A DNA stretch of 20,213 nucleotides from JBOFGK01 sp051649085 (GTDB lineage Bacteria; Bacillota_I; Bacilli_A; UBA3375), in the NCBI GenBank assembly GCA_051649085.1, contig JBOFGK010000046.1:1-20213 (forward strand), in the 5' to 3' direction. The position numbers and the translations under genes were made by a program. The notes beneath the pieces are model-generated. The model saw only the letters and a list, made by a program, of their open reading frames with translations. It did no database searches and was not told the origin of the DNA. Shown one piece after another: positions 16,182 to 20,213 of the stretch. Position 1 is the stretch's first letter; every line of letters starts with the position of its first letter.

Positions 16182-17500
16182 TAAAACTCCTTTATCGTCT
16201 TAGCGAATGCTAATAAATTTGCATCATCATAACGATTAGCCATTACTTGAATTGCAAACGGTTGATTTTTTTCATTTTTACCAAGTGGCATACTTATTGC
16301 CGGAATTCCTACTAAGTTTGCCGGAATTGCAAATAAATCTGCTAAATTTGATTCGTATGAATCTAGATCGGCATCTTTTGCGATTATGACGTTTGGTGTC
16401 ATTGGTCCAACAATTAAATCGTATTTTGCAAAGACTTCATCAAATTGTTGTTTCATCTTTTGACGAATTTTTTGTGAATGCGTAAAATATTTAGCAGCAT
16501 TCTCACTTGCAAGCATGTATGAACCAATTAACAAACGCATTTTAACTTCTTTTCCAAATAATTTTCGTGTTGCAATAAATTGACGATTTTCACCAAGTGC
16601 TTCATCACCAAAACGGATTCCATCGTAACGACTCAAATTAGATGATGCTTCTGCGTAAGCTAAAACAGTATACAGTTCAAAACTATACTTAACCGTAGGG
16701 ATTGAAACCTCTTCAACTGTATGACCTTCAGCTTTAAATTTTTCAATTTGTTCGTTAATTTTAGCTTTTAAATCAGTATCAATGTTTGTTTCCATCCATT
16801 CTTTAATATAAGCAATCTTTTTAGGCGTAACCGATTCATTCAGCCCTTTTGTTGCATCAAAATCAGTAGGGACAAAACAAGTCATATCACGATTATCTTG
16901 AACTGCTAACGCATTTGTTGCATTAGCAATATCTGTAAGGTCTGTTCCGATTAGCCCAATTGTATCAAAACTTGAAGCAAAAGAAAAAGTTCCATAACGA
17001 GAAATTAAACCATATGTTGGTTTATAACCGATAACTCCATTTAAAGCAGCTGGTTGACGAACAGAACCACCCGTATCAGTTCCTGTTGCTAATGGAATAA
17101 CTCCTGCACCAACTAGGTACGCACTCCCACTACTACTTCCACCTGCTAAATTTTCACTATCAAGTGCTGAATCTGTTGGACCATAACAGCTTCCAATACT
17201 CATTCCACCCATTGCATATTCATCCATATTAGTTGTACAAATCATTTGATAGTTATTTGCAGCTAGCTTTTCAACAACGTGTGAATCAAACGGTGACTGA
17301 TAACTTTCCAAAACATTAGAAGCAGCCGTCGTTTTTAAAGCTGTATTTGCATGAATATCTTTAATTGCAATTATTTTTTCGGTTGATGTAATAGCCTCAT
17401 TTACAGCTACAACACTATTTCCAGGATTTGTTTTTAATGTTTCGATTAATTCGTTAACATTTGTCGTTTTCGCAAAATCAGTTAAATTCATTTTAGTCAT
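16181..17500 (-). CDS. gatA: Asp/Glu-tRNA amidotransferase subunit A (short form)
   Basis: Amidase-signature subunit that hydrolyses glutamine and sends ammonia to GatB. The catalytic triad is Lys47 (IAIKDIH), cis-Ser122 (GGSSSGSA) and Ser146 (GTDTGGSVRQPA). These are all 32 residues earlier than Lys79/Ser154/Ser178 of Staphylococcus aureus GatA, which shows that the shortening to 439 residues (usual ~485) is mostly at the N-terminus, before the catalytic lysine, with the core intact. The ATG at 17500 overlaps gatC by 8 nt and has AGGTG upstream; an in-frame ATG at 17491 is possible. The presence of gatCAB indicates that Gln-tRNA and/or Asn-tRNA are made by transamidation in this organism. 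Confidence 0.97.
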   Translation of the reverse strand: MTKMNLTDFAKTTNVNELIETLKTNPGNSVVAVNEAITSTEKIIAIKDIHANTALKTTAASNVLESYQSPFDSHVVEKLAANNYQMICTTNMDEYAMGGMSIGSCYGPTDSALDSENLAGGSSSGSAYLVGAGVIPLATGTDTGGSVRQPAALNGVIGYKPTYGLISRYGTFSFASSFDTIGLIGTDLTDIANATNALAVQDNRDMTCFVPTDFDATKGLNESVTPKKIAYIKEWMETNIDTDLKAKINEQIEKFKAEGHTVEEVSIPTVKYSFELYTVLAYAEASSNLSRYDGIRFGDEALGENRQFIATRKLFGKEVKMRLLIGSYMLASENAAKYFTHSQKIRQKMKQQFDEVFAKYDLIVGPMTPNVIIAKDADLDSYESNLADLFAIPANLVGIPAISMPLGKNEKNQPFAIQVMANRYDDANLLAFAKTIKEF

Positions 17501-17780
17501 TTTTAATCACCTGTCCAATTGTAAAATATCCATCTTTAAAATTTTTTAATTTACTTAAGTCATCATAACTTAAACATTCATCGTCAGTCTGTGCAAATAA
17601 GTTTGTTTGAGTTGTAGAGACAAAATATGGATCAATTCCTTCCACATCCTCCTTCAATAATTCTTCAATTTTCTTTGTAAGTTCACTTATACCGGCGATT
17701 ACTTCAGCCATTTCTTGCTCATCCATATCAATTTGTAAGCTTTCGTCTAAATATTTAATCTTATCAATATCTAATATCAT
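17493..17780 (-). CDS. gatC: Asp/Glu-tRNA amidotransferase subunit C
   Basis: Small belt-like subunit that wraps and stabilises GatA on GatB. The 95-residue protein has the usual N-terminal helices (DEQEMAEVIAGISEL) and the C-terminal FKDGYFTIGQVI, which matches the family DGYF-V motif. GatC diverges quickly, so the position immediately before gatA is the main support. GAGGAG lies four bases before the ATG at 17780; the gene starts 17 nt after ligA. Confidence 0.92.
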   Translation of the reverse strand: MILDIDKIKYLDESLQIDMDEQEMAEVIAGISELTKKIEELLKEDVEGIDPYFVSTTQTNLFAQTDDECLSYDDLSKLKNFKDGYFTIGQVIKND

Positions 17781-17797
17781 GCTACTCCTCTTTTAAT

Positions 17798-19744
17798 TTA
17801 ATTATTAATCACTTCTTTAAGTGTTGCTTCATCATAAATTTCCAGCCCTAAGCTTTCAGCTTTCGTTAATTTACTACCGGCTTTTTCTCCAGCAACTAAA
17901 ATATCCGTTTTTTTCGAAACAGAACCTGTCACTTTTGCTCCGTATCCTTCAAGTATTGCTTTTAGTTCATCACGATTAAACTCGGTAAAGCTACCTGTAA
18001 TTACAATTGTTTTATCTGTAAACACACTTTCGATAACTTCTGTTTGATTGTAAATAAACTCGACACCAATTTCTTGTAAATATGCGATTTTCTTTTGATT
18101 ATTTTCATCATGGAAAAAAGTATATAAATTTTGAGCTAATACTTGCCCAACTCCATGTATTTCATTAAATTGTTCAAGTTCAGCAACAAGTAGTTCTTCA
18201 TATGTTCGAAATTTTTTAGTTAAAAGTTTGGCGGTTTCTAATCCAACTCCGTTAATTCCAAGTGCATTTAAAAACTTTGCAAATTCTACTTGTTTACTTG
18301 TCGCAATACTCGTTAATAAATTTTCTACTGATTTTTCTTGAAAGCCTTCAAGGTCAATTAATTGATCAGCTGTTAATTCAAAAACATCTGCAAAATCATT
18401 AATAATTCCTAATGTGTATAATCTCTCAACTACTCGTTCACCAAGACCATCGATATTAAAACCATTTTTCGAAATAAAATGAACTAGTCGTTCAACACTA
18501 CGTCCATCACAATCTTTATTTAAACAATAATAATCATTGTTTTTGATTTCAATCGGTTGATGACAGATTGGACAACTTTCTAAGTGGGTAAGTTGAACAG
18601 AATTCTCAGTATGAGTAATAACTTTTTCAACTCGTGGAATGATATCACCTGCTTTAATAATTTCAACTGTATCGTGAATTCGAATATTTTTGTCGATAAT
18701 ATATTGGAAATTGTGAAGAGTTGCTCGAGCAATTGTACTTCCCATCAAATGAACTGGTGTCAGTTTAGCATTAGGCGTTATTCGACCTGTTCGTCCAACT
18801 GTATAGAAAATATCTTCAATTGTCGTTGTTGCACTTGATGATTTAAATTTATAAGCAATTGCCCACTTAGGATATTTTGCCGTATTTCCGAGTTGTTGTT
18901 GTTCAGAAAAGCGATTAACTTTAATTACAACTCCATCAATTTCATAATCTAAGTCATTACGTTTATTTTCAATCTCCGTCACGTAGTCAATTACTTCTGA
19001 AATTGATTTACATAGTTTAAGCTCTGAGTTAATTTTAAATCCATGTTCCTTTAGAAAAATCATACTTTCGTAGTATGATGTTAGACCATACTTTTCAGGT
19101 TCACAAATTCCATAAACAAACATATCTAAATTTCGTTCATACGCTAAGCGATTATCTAGTTGACGAACCGTTCCAGCAGCTAAATTTCGGGGATTAGCAT
19201 ATTTTTTTTCAGTTTGTTTGTTTATTAATTCAAAAGTTGGTTTACTAATGAATACTTCTCCTCGTACTTGAAAATTATCATAGTCGATTGATTTCGGTAA
19301 ACTTTTAATCGTTTTAATGTTATGTGTAACATTCTCACCAATTTGTCCATCTCCACGTGTAGCCGCAACCGTTAAAGTTTGATCATATGTCAAGGCCATC
19401 GCAAGTCCATCGATTTTAACCTCACATACAAACTCAACTTTTTCACCAATCGCTTTCGCAATTTTTTGTGCAAAATCTTCTAAGTCCGCACTTGAAAAAG
19501 CATTGTCTAAACTTAGTAAAGGGAATTGATGTTCATGTTTTTCAAATTTGTCAATTATTTCACCACCAACGCGCGTAGTCGGTGACTCAAGCTTTTTAAG
19601 TTCTGGATACTTGGCTTCAAGTGTTTTTAATTCACTATATAATTCATCATATTTAATGTCACTAATTAATGGCTTATCATTTTCATAATAAGCTTTATTT
19701 GCTTCTTCAATTATTTGGTATAATTCATTTAGTCTAGACTTCAT
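17798..19744 (-). CDS. ligA: NAD+-dependent DNA ligase
   Basis: Seals nicks, joining Okazaki fragments and repair patches, with NAD+ as AMP donor. The 648-residue protein has domain Ia (1-~60), the adenylation domain with Lys110 in VKIDG, RGEVF at 161-165 and YEIDGVVIKV (267-276), an OB domain with GRTGRITP (317-324), a zinc finger with Cys391/394/407/412, helix-hairpin-helix repeats (about 430-540), and a C-terminal BRCT domain (about 573-648, with GSFTEFNR and KKTDILVAGEKAGSK). All domains are complete. The ATG at 19744 has AGGAG seven bases upstream; an in-frame TTG at 19762 precedes that site and would place the Shine-Dalgarno inside the gene. A ligA-gatCAB neighbourhood is known in Bacillota, usually with pcrA before ligA, but here a terminator and unrelated gene come first. 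Confidence 0.98.
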   Translation of the reverse strand: MKSRLNELYQIIEEANKAYYENDKPLISDIKYDELYSELKTLEAKYPELKKLESPTTRVGGEIIDKFEKHEHQFPLLSLDNAFSSADLEDFAQKIAKAIGEKVEFVCEVKIDGLAMALTYDQTLTVAATRGDGQIGENVTHNIKTIKSLPKSIDYDNFQVRGEVFISKPTFELINKQTEKKYANPRNLAAGTVRQLDNRLAYERNLDMFVYGICEPEKYGLTSYYESMIFLKEHGFKINSELKLCKSISEVIDYVTEIENKRNDLDYEIDGVVIKVNRFSEQQQLGNTAKYPKWAIAYKFKSSSATTTIEDIFYTVGRTGRITPNAKLTPVHLMGSTIARATLHNFQYIIDKNIRIHDTVEIIKAGDIIPRVEKVITHTENSVQLTHLESCPICHQPIEIKNNDYYCLNKDCDGRSVERLVHFISKNGFNIDGLGERVVERLYTLGIINDFADVFELTADQLIDLEGFQEKSVENLLTSIATSKQVEFAKFLNALGINGVGLETAKLLTKKFRTYEELLVAELEQFNEIHGVGQVLAQNLYTFFHDENNQKKIAYLQEIGVEFIYNQTEVIESVFTDKTIVITGSFTEFNRDELKAILEGYGAKVTGSVSKKTDILVAGEKAGSKLTKAESLGLEIYDEATLKEVINN

Positions 19745-19767
19745 ACTTCTCCTAAAATACAATATTA

Positions 19768-19776
19768 ATTATATCA
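19768..19776 (-). promoter_or_regulatory. Extended -10 promoter for the ligA gene train
   Basis: The minus strand reads TGATATAAT: a consensus TATAAT (19773-19768) with the upstream TG of an extended -10. The expected start site near 19761 gives a leader of about 17 nt that contains the AGGAG of ligA. The -35 region at 17-18 nt (around TAGCAT) is weak, which extended -10 promoters tolerate. It is the only convincing promoter I see between the 19945 terminator and ligA. Confidence 0.65.
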
Positions 19777-19908
19777 TATTTTTGGAAAAAATGCTATTTG
19801 TTTATCGACATTTAGAGCATTTAAGCCTTAAACGCCAACTCTACGCTTTTCTATAAGTTATTAACTGTCAAATCTTTTGAAAAAACAATTAACTCGATTT
19901 AGGTAGTT

Positions 19909-19949
19909 GCTTAAATTAAGAAAGAGAATTTCGCTTAAAGTAAGAAAAA
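19909..19949. repeat. Imperfect 17-nt direct repeat
   Basis: GCTTAAATTAAGAAAGA (19909-19925) and GCTTAAAGTAAGAAAAA (19933-19949) match at 15 of 17 positions with a 24-nt period, next to the terminator of the small membrane protein gene. In such AT-rich DNA this may be chance or decayed sequence. Confidence 0.35.
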
Positions 19950-19973
19950 ACAAACACTTAAAGTGTTTGTTTT
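19945..19973 (-). terminator. Rho-independent terminator after the small membrane protein gene
   Basis: On the minus strand an 11-bp perfect stem (AAAACAAACAC / GTGTTTGTTTT) with a 5-nt loop ends in a run of six T's. It begins about 12 nt after the stop codon at 19986 and separates that gene from ligA. The plus strand has only four T's after the hairpin, so it is mainly a minus-strand signal. Confidence 0.85.
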
Positions 19974-19985
19974 CAACTATTATGT

Positions 19986-20210
19986 TTATTCTCCAAGTTT
20001 GTTTAATTGGTATTGTAAATAAATATAGCCACCAACTCCGGTAAACACCGATAATAACAATGTAATTAGCCCAACGTTTTCTTCGTTTAACCTTTTACCA
20101 ACAGCTTCACCTGATTTATACCAAAAAAACAATCCGTAAATTCCACAAGTTACAATTATCAATAAATATGCAATAATTGCTGATGGACGACTTTCGTCAA
20201 CTTTTTTCAC
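19986..20210 (-). CDS. Small two-helix membrane protein (DUF4234-like), possibly 5'-truncated
   Basis: At least 74 residues. A basic/polar N-terminus precedes two membrane helices (about 11-30 and 45-67), separated by a charged link (KSGEAVGKRLNEEN). The TCGIYGLFFWYKS segment and the second GVGGYIYLQYQLNKL segment resemble the repeated T.GIY.LYW.YK pattern of DUF4234-type small membrane proteins; function is unknown. A GTG at 20210 can serve as start, but the frame is still open to the window edge (20213), so the true start may lie outside and the protein may be longer. It ends at its own terminator and is not part of the ligA train. Confidence 0.6.
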   Translation of the reverse strand: MKKVDESRPSAIIAYLLIIVTCGIYGLFFWYKSGEAVGKRLNEENVGLITLLLSVFTGVGGYIYLQYQLNKLGE

Positions 20211-20213
20211 ATC

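Noticed and set aside
19745..19762. TTG start for ligA giving six extra residues
   Set aside because: The AGGAG Shine-Dalgarno lies between the TTG and the ATG at 19744, so it serves the ATG. The same reasoning rejects upstream starts of pgcA (11357), the ATP-grasp gene (9668) and the Spx-like gene (7665).

Overview
The window is an AT-rich bacterial chromosome segment in which every supported gene lies on the minus strand. The genes belong to low-GC Gram-positive (Bacillota/Mycoplasmatota) families: NAD+-dependent LigA, a GatCAB tRNA amidotransferase, a YhaM-type exoribonuclease, a Spx/ArsC-like protein and the rimM-trmD / dprA-topA blocks. TGA ends at least coaE, dprA, the Spx-like gene and yet tryptophan is written TGG, so the standard code is in use; this argues against Mycoplasma/Spiroplasma (code 4). 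Several proteins are short or divergent (GatA, DprA, YhaM, CoaE), which suits a reduced lineage near the standard-code mollicutes, Haloplasma or Erysipelotrichia. The exact taxon is inference. No tRNA, rRNA, CRISPR array, transposase or prophage gene was seen.

Layout, read in the direction of transcription (right to left). At the right edge a small two-helix membrane protein ends at a strong hairpin terminator (19945-19973). A 180-bp intergenic stretch follows, with an extended -10 promoter. Then comes ligA, gatC, gatA, gatB, an unknown polytopic membrane protein, a YhaM-like HD exoribonuclease, mnmA, a phosphoglucomutase/phosphomannomutase, a RimK-like ATP-grasp ligase, an unknown protein with a HEPN-like RNxxxH motif, a Spx/ArsC-family thioredoxin-fold protein, mutM, coaE, rimM, trmD, two tandem signal peptidases, dprA and topA. 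topA ends at a second strong terminator (439-469). Beyond it, at the left edge, is a tadA-like deaminase gene with its own -10 box, cut by the window end.

Nineteen genes thus form one co-directional train of about 19 kb with junctions from 17-nt overlaps to 43-nt gaps, except one 155-nt gap before dprA. Five junctions share an 8-nt overlap. The themes are DNA replication/repair (LigA, MutM, DprA, TopA), tRNA and ribosome maturation (GatCAB, MnmA, RimM, TrmD, TadA), RNA decay (YhaM), CoA synthesis (CoaE), sugar-phosphate metabolism and protein export (LepB). The least explained parts are the membrane protein after gatB and the ATP-grasp / RNxxxH protein pair embedded in otherwise housekeeping genes.
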